DNA of 64,000 nucleotides from Bradyrhizobium sp. WBAH42 (GCF_024585265.1 NZ_CP036533.1:7573001-7637000); one strand, 5' to 3'. Positions 53,721 through 63,177 are shown, counted from the stretch's first letter. Notes: a model not told the origin generated them from the letters alone. Made by a program: numbers and translations.

Positions 53721-55259
53721 ATGCATTTGTCGACCGGCGCAAATCCGGAAGGCCGCGACGGGGTCGCCGTTAAGGCACGAGACGAGCCGCTATTGGTGGC
53801 GGAAGGAATCACGAAGTCTTTCAATGGCGTTCCAGCCCTTCGCGACGGTCGGCTGGTTCTCAAACGCGGAACCGTCCACGCGCTGTGTGGAGGTAACGGC
53901 GCTGGAAAATCGACTTTCCTGAACATCGTGATGGGCTTGCTGCACCGCGACGAGGGCAGCATTCAGATCGACGGGGTGGCCGTCGATTTCAGGAGCGCCG
54001 CAGACGCACTGCGACACGGTGTGACGATCATCACTCAGGAGCTGTCTCCGGTTCCGGAAATGACAGTGGCCGAGAACATCTACTTGGGAAGAGAGCCGAA
54101 GATCGGCGGGCTTGTGGTGGACTTCCCCAAGATGCGGCAGGCCGCAAAACGGCTTCTGGATGACCTTGAATTCGACGTTCCGGTCAGTGCCCGCATGAGA
54201 GACTTGAGCTTGGCCCAGGTCCAGCTCGTCGAGATTGCGAAGGCGCTGAGTCACCGTGCGGACATCGTCATTATGGATGAGCCGACCTCGGCCATCGGCG
54301 AACACGAGGTGCACATCCTCTTCAATGCGCTGAAGCGGCTAAAGGCGCGTGGAGCCGCGATCATCTACGTCTCGCACAAGCTGACCGAGATTTTCGAGAT
54401 TGCGGACGAATACACGGTCTTCCGCGATGGCCGCTTCATCGAAAGCGGACCAATTTCCTCGATTGACCGAAATCACCTTGTGACTCAGATCGTCGGCCGC
54501 GAAATCAAGTCGGTGGAAAAGGGAAGGCCGAACGAGGGCGCGCCAATCCTGCTCGAAGTGCGCTCCTTGTCGCGTGGATCTCATTTCAAGAACATCTCTG
54601 TGACCGTCGCTGCAGGAGAAGTTCTGGGAATCTACGGTTTGCTTGGCTCTGGTCGGACCGAATTCCTGGAGACGATCTATGGCATCCACGCGCCGACTGC
54701 CGGCGACGTCTTTCTTGATGGAAAGAGGGTCGATCCCGGCAATCCCAAGAAGTGCATTCAACGAGGCATGGCCATGGTGCCCGAGGATCGGAAGGATACC
54801 GGCCTCGTTCTGTGTGCCTCCATCGCCCATAATATTGCCTTGTCGTCCCTTGCGCTGCGGGCCGTCAGCGGATTTGTCCGCCGCAAGGCGGAGGCGGCCG
54901 CGACCGATGGCATGATGCGTTTGCATCGGATTAAGGCGGCATCCCCAAATGTCGCCGTGGAGACGCTCAGCGGCGGAAACCAGCAGAAGGTCGTTTTCGC
55001 ACGCTGCCTTCTGACCAACCCGCGTCTTTTGATATGCGACGAGCCGACACGCGGGATCGACGAGGGTTCAAAGCAGGAGATCTACACCTTTCTCCGCGAA
55101 TTCGCGGCGAAGGGCAATGGCGTGCTCGTGGTCTCATCCGAAGCGCCGGAGATCCTCCAGATCAGCGATCGGATTGCCGTGTTTAGGCAAGGACGACTGG
55201 ATTATGTCGTGGATGGACACGAGACAACCCTGCAAATGCTGACAGATCTCGCCAGTTGA
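53721..55259 (+). CDS. Sugar ABC transporter ATPase (RbsA/MglA-like)
   Basis: 512-residue double ATPase of the carbohydrate uptake type 2 class. First half: Walker A GGNGAGKSTF, the D-loop region VIMDEPTSAI. Second half: the degenerate Walker A GLLGSGRTEF, ABC signature LSGGNQQKVVFARC and LLICDEPTRGIDEGS. It energises import with the permease at 55321 and the binding protein at 56392. First gene of the sugar operon. Confidence 0.95.
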   Translation: MHLSTGANPEGRDGVAVKARDEPLLVAEGITKSFNGVPALRDGRLVLKRGTVHALCGGNGAGKSTFLNIVMGLLHRDEGSIQIDGVAVDFRSAADALRHGVTIITQELSPVPEMTVAENIYLGREPKIGGLVVDFPKMRQAAKRLLDDLEFDVPVSARMRDLSLAQVQLVEIAKALSHRADIVIMDEPTSAIGEHEVHILFNALKRLKARGAAIIYVSHKLTEIFEIADEYTVFRDGRFIESGPISSIDRNHLVTQIVGREIKSVEKGRPNEGAPILLEVRSLSRGSHFKNISVTVAAGEVLGIYGLLGSGRTEFLETIYGIHAPTAGDVFLDGKRVDPGNPKKCIQRGMAMVPEDRKDTGLVLCASIAHNIALSSLALRAVSGFVRRKAEAAATDGMMRLHRIKAASPNVAVETLSGGNQQKVVFARCLLTNPRLLICDEPTRGIDEGSKQEIYTFLREFAAKGNGVLVVSSEAPEILQISDRIAVFRQGRLDYVVDGHETTLQMLTDLAS

Positions 55260-55320
55260 GCGGATCGAACAGCTTTCGAAATTGGCTTTGCGCATGCGGT
55301 CGAAGCGAGGAGTTGAGGTG

Positions 55321-56301
55321 GTGACCAACGTAATAAGCAGCGTCCCGACGGGTGCGCGATCGAAAAGTATGGCCGCCCTAGGACCGTACCTGAAGTCGTT
55401 CAGCATCGTCATCGTGTTCATGGTGATTTCGGCATTCTTCGCCGTGGCCAACGAATACTTCATGACCTGGCTGAACTGGGTGAACCTGTTGCGCCAATCC
55501 TCGATCAATGGCGTTCTGGCGATCGGGGTGACATTCGTCATTCTGACAAAAGGCATCGACCTTTCCGTCGGCTCCGTTATGGCTCTCGCAGGTATGATCG
55601 CTGCGAGCCTTGTGACTTCGACCAACCAGCACTTCGTGCCCTGGGCGGTTCTGGCGGGCCTCGGAACGGGCGCAGCGTTCGGCTTGGTCAATGGCGTCAT
55701 TGTGACGACATTCAATGTTCCACCCTTCGTCGCCACCCTCGGAATGCTGAGCATGGCGCGCGGCTTGACCCTGATCTTTTCTGAGGGGCGTCCTGTTCCC
55801 AATCTCTCCGAGTCGTTTCGATGGATCGGCGGCGGCAGCGTTGCTGGCGTTCCTGTGCCGGTCTTGATTCTGTTTCTTGTATTCGCCATCGGATGGGTCG
55901 TTCTTTCTTACACGACGTTCGGGCGCTACGTGTACGCAGTGGGAGGAAATGACAAGGCCGCCAGGACAAGCGGCGTCTCCACGCGGAGCGTCATTGCATC
56001 GACCTACGTTATCTCAGGCCTTCTCGCCGGCCTCGCGGGCCTGGTGCTTACTTCCCGTACGACTGCCGCGCTCCCACAGGCGGGCATCGGCTACGAACTC
56101 GATGCGATTGCAGCCGTGGTGATCGGCGGGACCAGCCTCGCAGGAGGGCGCGGCTCGCTAGTCGGGACCTTGTTCGGCGCACTCATCATCGGGACGATCA
56201 ACAACGGCATGGATCTGATGGGCGTGTCTTCCTATTACCAACAGCTTCTCAAGGGCGCGATCATTGTCGTCGCCGTGATGCTTGACCAATTTCGCAAGTG
56301 A
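55321..56301 (+). CDS. Sugar ABC transporter permease (RbsC-like)
   Basis: 326-residue inner-membrane permease with eight to ten hydrophobic helices. It has the family motifs GIDLSVGSVMALAGMIAA, PPFVATLGMLSMARGL and AVGGNDKAARTSGV, then GTSLAGGRGSLVGT. GTG at 55321 is chosen because GAGGAG lies eight bases upstream and the length then fits RbsC; an ATG at 55294 and a TTG at 55282 are the alternatives. Confidence 0.92.
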   Translation: MTNVISSVPTGARSKSMAALGPYLKSFSIVIVFMVISAFFAVANEYFMTWLNWVNLLRQSSINGVLAIGVTFVILTKGIDLSVGSVMALAGMIAASLVTSTNQHFVPWAVLAGLGTGAAFGLVNGVIVTTFNVPPFVATLGMLSMARGLTLIFSEGRPVPNLSESFRWIGGGSVAGVPVPVLILFLVFAIGWVVLSYTTFGRYVYAVGGNDKAARTSGVSTRSVIASTYVISGLLAGLAGLVLTSRTTAALPQAGIGYELDAIAAVVIGGTSLAGGRGSLVGTLFGALIIGTINNGMDLMGVSSYYQQLLKGAIIVVAVMLDQFRK

Positions 56302-56391
56302 CACCTGCGAAGACCATTACAGGCGATGACAACGGCTGTAACGCCCGGCATGGGCGGACTAGGTGACTGACCACATCAATCGGAGGAGACG

Positions 56392-57378
56392 ATGAAGGTT
56401 ACGCGTAGATCGACGATGGCGAGTTTCGCCGCTGCTGCAATCATTCTATCGACCGGTACGGCCTTTGCTCAAAGCAAGACACGGATCGCAGTCCTCTCGT
56501 TCGGGGAATCCGGCGAGTACATGAAGGCCTGGTCCAGCGAGATTCAGAGCCACCCGGCAGTCAAGGACGGCTCTGTCGCAGTCACGATCTTTGACGGCAG
56601 GTACGATCCTCTCGTCCAAGCGAACCAGATCGATACGGCCATTACCCAAAAGTTCGATGCCATCATTATGTCGCCGTTCGATCTCCAGGCGTCGGCGCCC
56701 GCAATCGATAAAGCCGTCGCTGCTGGCATTCCGGTGATCGTATCGGCGCTGAAAACCGCATCGAAGAACTACACCGCCTCGATCATCGTCAACGACACGG
56801 AGGGAGGCCGTATCATCGGGGACCAGTTAGGCAAGCTGCTTCCGAATGGTGGGAACGTGGTGTTGATGGAAGGCCCCATTGGCCAGTCGGCGCAGATCGA
56901 GCGCAAAGCTGGCATCGATGCCGGCTTGGCCAAGTTCCCGAAGCTCAAGTTGATCGCCAGCAAGTCGGGCAACTGGAGCCGTGCCGAGGGGCAGTCGCTC
57001 ATGGAGAATTGGCTGCTCGCGCATCCAGGGCAGATCAATGCCGTACTCGCCGAAAATGACGAGATGGCGCTGGGCGCGATCGAGGCCATGAAGAGTGCCA
57101 AGGTCGACTTCAAGTCCGTTCCGGTGCTCGCAATCGATGGCATCCCGGACGGAAAGCGCGCAGTGCAGAAAGGCGAAATGACCGTCACGCTCTACAAGTA
57201 CGCCCGTGCCGAGGGGCAGGGTGCGGTCGATCTCGCCCTGCGTGCCGTCAAGGGAGACAGCTATAAGCCCCGGTCCGAGATCTGGGAGTCGTTGATGGAG
57301 TGGAAAGGCGGGACCCAGAAGGACTACACCGTTCCATGGCTCATCTTGGATTCTGCGAACGTCGCAAAATACATGTGA
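56392..57378 (+). CDS. Sugar ABC substrate-binding protein (RbsB-like)
   Basis: 328-residue periplasmic protein of the Peripla_BP_4 class. A signal peptide ends at GTAFA-QSK. Then KTRIAVLSFGESGEYMKAW, IIMSPFDLQASAPAIDKAV and INAVLAENDEMALGAIEAMK are the ribose-binding fold blocks. GGAGGAG precedes the ATG. Ligand unknown; the downstream aldose dehydrogenases suggest an aldose. Confidence 0.93.
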   Translation: MKVTRRSTMASFAAAAIILSTGTAFAQSKTRIAVLSFGESGEYMKAWSSEIQSHPAVKDGSVAVTIFDGRYDPLVQANQIDTAITQKFDAIIMSPFDLQASAPAIDKAVAAGIPVIVSALKTASKNYTASIIVNDTEGGRIIGDQLGKLLPNGGNVVLMEGPIGQSAQIERKAGIDAGLAKFPKLKLIASKSGNWSRAEGQSLMENWLLAHPGQINAVLAENDEMALGAIEAMKSAKVDFKSVPVLAIDGIPDGKRAVQKGEMTVTLYKYARAEGQGAVDLALRAVKGDSYKPRSEIWESLMEWKGGTQKDYTVPWLILDSANVAKYM

Positions 57379-57443
57379 ACCCTATCGTGCGCACGCGGTG
57401 GACAGCTGCGTGCGCACTGATGCTTAAACAGGGATATTTGGAA

Positions 57444-58508
57444 ATGGTGGCTCTGCAGAAAAGGGCGCTTCCGAACGGGCGTCTGAGTTTGACTTCGCTT
57501 GGGCTTGGGACGTCACCTTTGGGCGGGTGCGGTGTTCCGGTCGGCTTCGAGACCTTCGAGGCGGTGATCCTGAGGGCCTATGAGCAGGGCGTACGCTATT
57601 TCGATGTTGCTCCGCTTTATGGTCTCGGAAAGTCCGAGCATTTCCTCGGTCATGTTCTTCGTGTGCACGGCCTTCGTCCGGACGTTGTGGTGAGCACCAA
57701 GGCGGGCCGGCTTTTGAAGCCAGCAAGCCGGTCGAAGCGCGCGGAAAGCCTCTATGGGATCAATTGGGTTGATCCGCTGCCCTTCGTCGACGAATACGAT
57801 TACAGCTACGACGGCATCATGAGGTCTTTCGAGGATAGTCAGCAGCGCCTCGGTCTCGACCACATCGACATTCTTTTCCTGCATGACGTGAGCGGAGTTT
57901 GGCACGAGGAGAAGTATCCCCTGTATCTGGGGCAACTCCGCGAGAGCGGATACCGGGCTTGCGATGAGCTCCGTCGGTCGGGAGCCGTCAAGGCGATCGG
58001 CCTCGGCGTCAACGAGACGGCTTCAGTGCTTGAAGTGGCTGCCGAATTCGATCTCGACTGTTCACTCGTAGCAGGACGGTACACGCTCCTTAATCATGCG
58101 CCGTTGACAGAGTTCTTTCCCGAGGCTCAACGCCGCGGCATCGGCATCATCGCCGGCGGTGTCTACAATTCGGGGATCTTGGCTGAAGGTAGTCGAGGTA
58201 ACGCATTAACCCGGACCTATGACTATCAGGCGGCTCCCGAATCGATCGTAGAGCGCGTAAAGACGCTGGAAGCTGTCTGCGAACGTCACAAAGTCGTGCT
58301 CGCCAATGCGGCTTCCCAGTTCGTCTATGCGCATCCCGCCGTGACATCGGTCGTTCAGGGCGCACTCACGACCGCGCATGTCGCGCAGAACGTCGCCTCG
58401 ATATCGACGCCAATTCCTCAGGCGTTCTGGATGGACCTCAAGAGCGAAGGCCTGATTCCCAAACAAGCCCCGCTCCCGGATCCGGGGTCGCTGGCCCGGT
58501 CGGGCTGA
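57444..58508 (+). CDS. Aldose 1-dehydrogenase-like aldo/keto reductase, copy 1
   Basis: 354-residue AKR of the L-fucose/D-threo-aldose/galactose 1-dehydrogenase and pyridoxal 4-dehydrogenase group. Catalytic tetrad positions: D in YFDVAPLYG, Y in the same motif, K in VVSTKAGR, H in LFLHD. LGLGTSPLGG at the front and AGRYTLLNHAPL are group hallmarks. Such enzymes turn an aldose (or pyridoxal) into the lactone with NAD(P). ATG 57444 matches the start of its neighbour copy; an ATG at 57420 is possible. Confidence 0.9.
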   Translation: MVALQKRALPNGRLSLTSLGLGTSPLGGCGVPVGFETFEAVILRAYEQGVRYFDVAPLYGLGKSEHFLGHVLRVHGLRPDVVVSTKAGRLLKPASRSKRAESLYGINWVDPLPFVDEYDYSYDGIMRSFEDSQQRLGLDHIDILFLHDVSGVWHEEKYPLYLGQLRESGYRACDELRRSGAVKAIGLGVNETASVLEVAAEFDLDCSLVAGRYTLLNHAPLTEFFPEAQRRGIGIIAGGVYNSGILAEGSRGNALTRTYDYQAAPESIVERVKTLEAVCERHKVVLANAASQFVYAHPAVTSVVQGALTTAHVAQNVASISTPIPQAFWMDLKSEGLIPKQAPLPDPGSLARSG

Positions 58509-58539
58509 AGTTCCAAATCAAGCAAGGAGAAGAGCGATC

Positions 58540-59586
58540 ATGCCGCTCGAGACACGTACTCTAGGCCGCACCAAAGTTTCCGTCACGTCGCTGGGGCTCG
58601 GGACGGTACCTCTTTCTGGGTTCAATGTCGCTGTGCCATATGCCGAATTCGAAGCTGTCGTGAAAGCTGCATTCGATCTCGGCGTGCGCTACTTTGATTG
58701 CGCGCCGATGTATGGTCTCGGAAAGGCCGAGCATTTCCTCGGCCGCGCCATCCGTGACCTCCGTATCCGAGACCAAATTGTAGTAAGTACGAAATGCGGC
58801 CGGGTGCTCAAGCCAGCCAGTCGGACACCGAAGCTCGATACCGTCTACGGGATCGAATGGGTTGATCCGTACCCGTTTCGAGACACGTATGATTATACGT
58901 ACAATGGCGTGATGCGCTCGTTCGAGGACAGTCAGCAGCGCTTGGGCCTCGATTATATCGATGTGCTTTTGGTTCACGACGTCGGGCGCGCATGGCACGG
59001 CGATCAGGCAGAATTTTACTGGAACCAGCTTCGTGAGAGCGGGTACCGAGCGCTCGAGGAGCTGAAGAGCTCGGGAGCCATTGGTGCGGTCGGGTTAGGA
59101 GTGAACGAGACCGACTCGGTTGTCGGAGTAGCGCGCGAATTTCCGATTGACTGCGCATTGATCGCAGGTCGATACACGCTGCTCAACCATGCACCGCTTG
59201 ATGGACATTTCGATGAATTGCGGTCTCGAAATGTCTCGGTAATCGCCGGCGGCATCTACAATTCGGGCATCCTGGCCGCTGGATCGAAGGCGGCGGCCTC
59301 GACTTATGACTACCAGCAGGTCCCGAGCGCCATCCTTGAGCGCGTCCGTTCAATCGAGGAAGTTTGCGAACGGCAGGGTGTCGATTTGCCGACCGTCGCG
59401 ACGCAGTTCGTGCAAGCGCATCCCGCCGTAGCCACCGTGGTTCATGGCGCGAAGTCGACAAGCGAGGTTACCCAGAACGTCCATGCTGTCTCGGCGCGGA
59501 TACCCGCCGCCCTCTGGCAGGACTTGAGGGCCTCCAAACTGATCCCATCGAATGCTCCGGTTCCTGAAGGCGGGCAATCCTCGTGA
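58540..59586 (+). CDS. Aldose 1-dehydrogenase-like aldo/keto reductase, copy 2
   Basis: 348-residue tandem paralogue of the 57444 protein, matching along its whole length (LGLGTVPLSGFN, YFDCAPMYGLGKAEHFLG, VVSTKCGRVLKPASR, VLLVHDVG). The tetrad is intact. AAGGAGA precedes the ATG. Two related oxidases in a row could take the two anomers, two sugars, or serial steps. Its stop overlaps the next start (GTGA). Confidence 0.92.
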   Translation: MPLETRTLGRTKVSVTSLGLGTVPLSGFNVAVPYAEFEAVVKAAFDLGVRYFDCAPMYGLGKAEHFLGRAIRDLRIRDQIVVSTKCGRVLKPASRTPKLDTVYGIEWVDPYPFRDTYDYTYNGVMRSFEDSQQRLGLDYIDVLLVHDVGRAWHGDQAEFYWNQLRESGYRALEELKSSGAIGAVGLGVNETDSVVGVAREFPIDCALIAGRYTLLNHAPLDGHFDELRSRNVSVIAGGIYNSGILAAGSKAAASTYDYQQVPSAILERVRSIEEVCERQGVDLPTVATQFVQAHPAVATVVHGAKSTSEVTQNVHAVSARIPAALWQDLRASKLIPSNAPVPEGGQSS

Positions 59587-60065
59587 GCGGGTTTGTGGGC
59601 GCACAGTTCAGTGCCGACGATCCCTTCGAAGGCATTGCACCTGGTTCAGCGGTCGCCGAATACGATATCGTGATCGTGCCGGTCATCCGCTATCTGCGCG
59701 ATGTCGTGACTGACCGCTCTGTTCGTCTTCTCGCGAACTTCATCGGGACGTCGGATCTGGAGGACGAAAGCAAGCCTGACGACGGCGATTCGGATCATGT
59801 GTACGATGTTCTTACAGCGGTTCGGGTGCCGCTGCAGCGGCGGCACGAGCATCACCACGTGAAGCAGGCGGCGCATTTGCTGCTGCCGTCGCGGGCGGCC
59901 CCTTTGGCGCCGCATCGGCGCACGAGCGAGGCGAGCTTGCTGTCAAGGGCTTGGGGCCATCTGCGTCGGGCGAGCCCGGTCGGTAGCGGCGGTTTGATCG
60001 ACCTGCGGCAGTGCTGCGGCCAACTTAAGCTTGGTGCTGACCTTCTGATTGGAGCCTCCGAATGA
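59583..60065 (+). CDS. Hypothetical protein with GTGA-coupled start
   Basis: 160-residue frame that begins by overlapping the AKR stop and ends by overlapping the MBL gene start (ATGA). The coupling argues for a real reading frame. I recognise no domain. The front half is acidic and plausible (AEYDIVIVPVIRYLRDVVTD); the rear half is rich in histidine, arginine and alanine and looks like non-coding DNA, so an insertion or shift near 59800 may have replaced the original end. Confidence 0.45.
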   Translation: MSGFVGAQFSADDPFEGIAPGSAVAEYDIVIVPVIRYLRDVVTDRSVRLLANFIGTSDLEDESKPDDGDSDHVYDVLTAVRVPLQRRHEHHHVKQAAHLLLPSRAAPLAPHRRTSEASLLSRAWGHLRRASPVGSGGLIDLRQCCGQLKLGADLLIGASE

Positions 60066-60910
60066 CGAGATATGCGATCACTGTGCTCGAATACGCAGCG
60101 AGTCCCAAGCATCCGACAAGTGGAGTCTTGTACGGCCGGCATAACAGCGGAAGCATCAACCTGCCGTTTGCCTATGTGCTCCTGCGCAGCAGCGACACGG
60201 TCGCCTTGGTCGACACCGGTTACGATCAGTCGGATTTCGGAGGCGAGATCGCCAATTCCATCGGCGTCACCGGCTGGACCCCACCTTTTGAGGTCCTGGG
60301 AGCCGTCGGCATTCGTCCCGAGGATGTGCAGCACGTGTTCCTGACACACGCTCATTTCGACCACATGGGGGGGCTGGACTACTTCCCGAACGCCAAGTTC
60401 TACATCCAGAAGCGCGAGATCGACAGCTGGGTCTGGGCCATGACCAAGGGACGTCGTTTTCGTTCCCTCCTCGGCGGCATCAATCCTGCCGATATCTTGA
60501 AGCTCGTGGATCTCGGACTGAAGAATCGGCTGGTCGTGCTGGACGGTGCGTCGCACGATGTCCTGCCGAATATCGATCTTCTTCCCGCCTTCGACACGCA
60601 CACGGCAGGTTCGCAGTACGTGGTGGTCCGCAACGGCGGAAGCATCGAGGACCGATGGGTCCTTACCGGAGACGTCGTCTACACGTACGAAAACCTGCAC
60701 GGAGGCGATCGGGATGATCCATGCTTCGTGCCGCCCGGACTCGCGACGGGAAGCCAGACCAATCTGATTCTCACGGCAGAAGAGATGCTCGCCAGCGTCG
60801 GCGGCGACATGCTGAGGCTGGTACCCGTCCACGAGGAAAAGCTCAGAGAACACTTCCCCTCACGGGTGAGCGATCGGGGACTTCGAATCACCGATATCGC
60901 GACACTTTGA
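60062..60910 (+). CDS. Metallo-beta-lactamase-fold lactonase-like protein
   Basis: 282-residue zinc hydrolase of the N-acyl-homoserine lactonase-like group. It has LTHAHFDHMGG (HxHxDH), LLPAFDTHTAGSQYVVV and TGDVVYTY for the remaining ligands. In this operon, after two aldose 1-dehydrogenases, I infer that it hydrolyses the sugar lactone product. A 4-pyridoxolactonase role, as in vitamin B6 breakdown, is an alternative given the AKR type, but an RbsABC-type importer argues for sugar. Confidence 0.85.
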   Translation: MTRYAITVLEYAASPKHPTSGVLYGRHNSGSINLPFAYVLLRSSDTVALVDTGYDQSDFGGEIANSIGVTGWTPPFEVLGAVGIRPEDVQHVFLTHAHFDHMGGLDYFPNAKFYIQKREIDSWVWAMTKGRRFRSLLGGINPADILKLVDLGLKNRLVVLDGASHDVLPNIDLLPAFDTHTAGSQYVVVRNGGSIEDRWVLTGDVVYTYENLHGGDRDDPCFVPPGLATGSQTNLILTAEEMLASVGGDMLRLVPVHEEKLREHFPSRVSDRGLRITDIATL

Positions 60911-60949
60911 AACGGCTCAGGGGCTGGCAAGCCAGCGAGGGTATTGCTC

Positions 60950-61930
60950 ATGGATTACATGCGTTTGGGCCGCTCGGGCCTCAAGATTTCGCGGATCGTA
61001 CTGGGTTGTATGAGCTACGGAGTAGGAGAGCGAGGGAATCATCCTTGGACTCTCGGTGAGAGCGAGAGCCGGCCCTTCATACAGAAGGCCCTCGATTGCG
61101 GAATCAATTGCTTCGATACGGCCAACATGTACTCGGACGGTACGAGCGAGGAGATCGTCGGCAAAATTCTAAAGGAAATGGTGCCGCGAGACGGGGTCGT
61201 GATCGCTACGAAGGTCTACGGCCGTATGCGGCCGGGGCCAAACGGGATGGGCCTTTCGCGAAAGGCAATTCTTGCCGAAGTGGAAGCCAGTCTCCGGAGG
61301 CTCGGCACCGACTATATCGATCTGTACCAGATCCATTTTTGGGACAACGACACGCCAATCGATGAAACGCTTGAAGCCTTGAACGATCTCGTGCGGAGCG
61401 GGAAGGTCCGTTACATCGGTGCCAGCAACACCTACGCTTGGCAGTTTGCCAAAGCTCTCCATCGGGCCGACGCAAATTCTTGGGCGCGTTTCGTGTCGAT
61501 GCAATGCCACCTAAATCTCCTCTATCGTGAAGAGGAACGAGAGATGCTGCCGCTTTGTCGCGACGAAGGGATCGGTGTGATCGCCTTTAGTCCGCTGGCT
61601 CGCGGGCGCTTGACCCGCCCGTGGACCGAGAAAAGTGCCCGTTCGGAGACTGACAATGTAACTTCGCAGTTTTACGGACATGCTGAAGCGGCCGATCGGA
61701 GTATTGTGGATGTGGTTTCCGATGTTGCAAGGGAGCGCCGAGTAGCACCGGCGCATGTAGCACTGGCCTGGGTGGCCGGAAAAGATGGTGTAACGGCACC
61801 GATCATAGGCGCTACGAAGCCTCAGCACTTGGACGATGCGATCGCCGCTTTAAGTCTGAAGCTAACCTCAGAAGAAATCGCGCGACTGGAAGAGCGTTAT
61901 GTGCCTCACAGCGTTGTCGGATTGAAGTGA
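60950..61930 (+). CDS. YajO-like aldo/keto reductase
   Basis: 326-residue AKR of the YajO/YghZ-like group, not close to the two upstream copies. Tetrad: D and Y in FDTANMYSDGTSEEI, K in VIATKVYGR, H in LYQIHFWD. GASNTYAWQ and FSPLARGRLTRPW are family motifs. It reduces or oxidises an aldehyde or keto sugar with NADPH. GAGGG eight bases before ATG 60950 supports that start over the TTG at 60944. Confidence 0.9.
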   Translation: MDYMRLGRSGLKISRIVLGCMSYGVGERGNHPWTLGESESRPFIQKALDCGINCFDTANMYSDGTSEEIVGKILKEMVPRDGVVIATKVYGRMRPGPNGMGLSRKAILAEVEASLRRLGTDYIDLYQIHFWDNDTPIDETLEALNDLVRSGKVRYIGASNTYAWQFAKALHRADANSWARFVSMQCHLNLLYREEEREMLPLCRDEGIGVIAFSPLARGRLTRPWTEKSARSETDNVTSQFYGHAEAADRSIVDVVSDVARERRVAPAHVALAWVAGKDGVTAPIIGATKPQHLDDAIAALSLKLTSEEIARLEERYVPHSVVGLK

Positions 61931-61989
61931 GTAGCCGCTGGAACCCGATTTTGCTGCTTGGCTTTGTAGAGCAGAGGCAAATAAGTTTG

Positions 61990-62024
61990 TAAAAAAAGTG
62001 CCGGGATCACTGAAGTCCCGGCAC
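61990..62024 (-). terminator. Rho-independent terminator of the BKACE gene
   Basis: GTGCCGGGA (61998-62006) and TCCCGGCAC (62016-62024) form a perfect 9-base stem. On the minus strand it is followed by seven T residues (61997-61991). It lies about 95 bases past the BKACE stop. From the plus strand it also lies after the AKR gene. Confidence 0.85.
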
Positions 62025-62118
62025 AGTCAGGGAGAGAGCCTCGAGGGAGTGGAACGGCGCGGTCGTTCGCCCGGCGCCCGTTGGTTAGCGGCGAAGCACG
62101 GACGCCGGGACGAGCGCC

Positions 62119-63048
62119 TCAACAAATTTCAAGCATCTCTCGAACGTCGTCAGGAGAAGCGATCTCGCGACCGCAATTTCTTGCAATGTCACATGTCCGG
62201 CGAACGAGTTCCTCGTTAGTTGGGCAGCCATACTCTACGTAGGGATAGTCTCCAATGCCCGGAGCGATGTTGCCGCCGCGCCTGGCCACGCCCTCGCACA
62301 GAGCCAGCAGGTTTCCGCCGACGATGTTGGCAGTCCAAGTGTGGCGGATCTGCTTCGGTAAGAACGGCAAGAATGCGTCTAGACCTTCGAGTGTCCCCGG
62401 ATGGCCGGTGAGATACGGACCGTCCGTCATGTTGAGAAGGAAATAGCCCGGCGCCGCCACAAGGCCCATCTCCATGAATGCTATCGCGCGTCGAACAAAC
62501 CCGATCGACCAGCACGTCATCTTCGGTTTGATGCCTGCGGATTTGAGAGAGCGGAAGTAGTGCTCTACAGCGGCCGTACGATTTTCATAGATGCGCTCGG
62601 AATGTTCGAACACGAGCTTGTCGCGATCGAACACGTCGAGATTGGTGCTTCCCGTGTCTATGGGAACGATATCCGGTTTGGTCTGCGGATCCCTGGCAAG
62701 CTCAAGAATGCAGTCGATCCGTGCGTTCGGGTCAGTGTCGTTGGCGAAAAAGCCGAGCGTCGGCAGTATCAGGATGTCGCATTTCTGCCTGACCTTGCGG
62801 ATGATCTCAGCGTTCTTCTCAGCTGTGTGGAGCGGCGCCCCATCGTCTGCGCGGGCGTGAAAATGAAGGATCGACGCTCCCGCCTCGCGACAGCGGGCCG
62901 CGGTCTCGGCTATTTCATCGGCTGTCCATGGCACGTTTGGGTTATCGTCCCGCATCGCGTATTCGTTCACGCGGGCTTCAACGATCATCTTTCTCAACAT
63001 AGTCTGTTTCTCTCGCGAAGTGCCGGCGGTGCTCGAGCTTCGGTTCAT
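62119..63048 (-). CDS. Beta-keto acid cleavage enzyme (BKACE, DUF849)
   Basis: 309-residue TIM-barrel protein of the Kce/BKACE family. It has IVEARVNEYAMRDDNPNVPW, the zinc-binding HFHAR, VPIDTGSTNLDVFD and MTDGPYLTGHPGTLEGLDAF. The family condenses a beta-keto acid with acetyl-CoA and yields acetoacetate plus a new CoA ester. ATG 63048 has GGAGG five bases before it; 63060 is the longer option. It is divergent from the LysR gene. It may finish the breakdown of the sugar-derived acid. Confidence 0.9.
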   Translation of the reverse strand: MNRSSSTAGTSREKQTMLRKMIVEARVNEYAMRDDNPNVPWTADEIAETAARCREAGASILHFHARADDGAPLHTAEKNAEIIRKVRQKCDILILPTLGFFANDTDPNARIDCILELARDPQTKPDIVPIDTGSTNLDVFDRDKLVFEHSERIYENRTAAVEHYFRSLKSAGIKPKMTCWSIGFVRRAIAFMEMGLVAAPGYFLLNMTDGPYLTGHPGTLEGLDAFLPFLPKQIRHTWTANIVGGNLLALCEGVARRGGNIAPGIGDYPYVEYGCPTNEELVRRTCDIARNCGREIASPDDVREMLEIC

Positions 63049-63144
63049 GGCGGCCTCCATCGCAGTGCATCAGCCACGAACGATCCTCCGGCAGAAAGAC
63101 TATGGCTCCGTCGCCAAATGCCCAAACGACTTTTATCGCGGCAC

Positions 63145-63177
63145 TTGTGACTAAAGCTCACAACGGCTAAACTTTAG
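63145..63177. promoter_or_regulatory. LysR-type operator in the BKACE/LysR gap
   Basis: TTGTGA-N7-TCACAA (63145-63163) is a perfect inverted repeat, followed at 63167-63177 by the palindrome CTAAACTTTAG. Both lie between the divergent genes, 15-50 bases before the LysR start, as usual for LysR self-control and activation of the divergent gene. Confidence 0.6.

Noticed and set aside
59646..59915. Minus-strand small gene opposite the hypothetical at 59583
   Set aside because: No domain and no ribosome site; the plus-strand frame has coupled start and stop overlaps.
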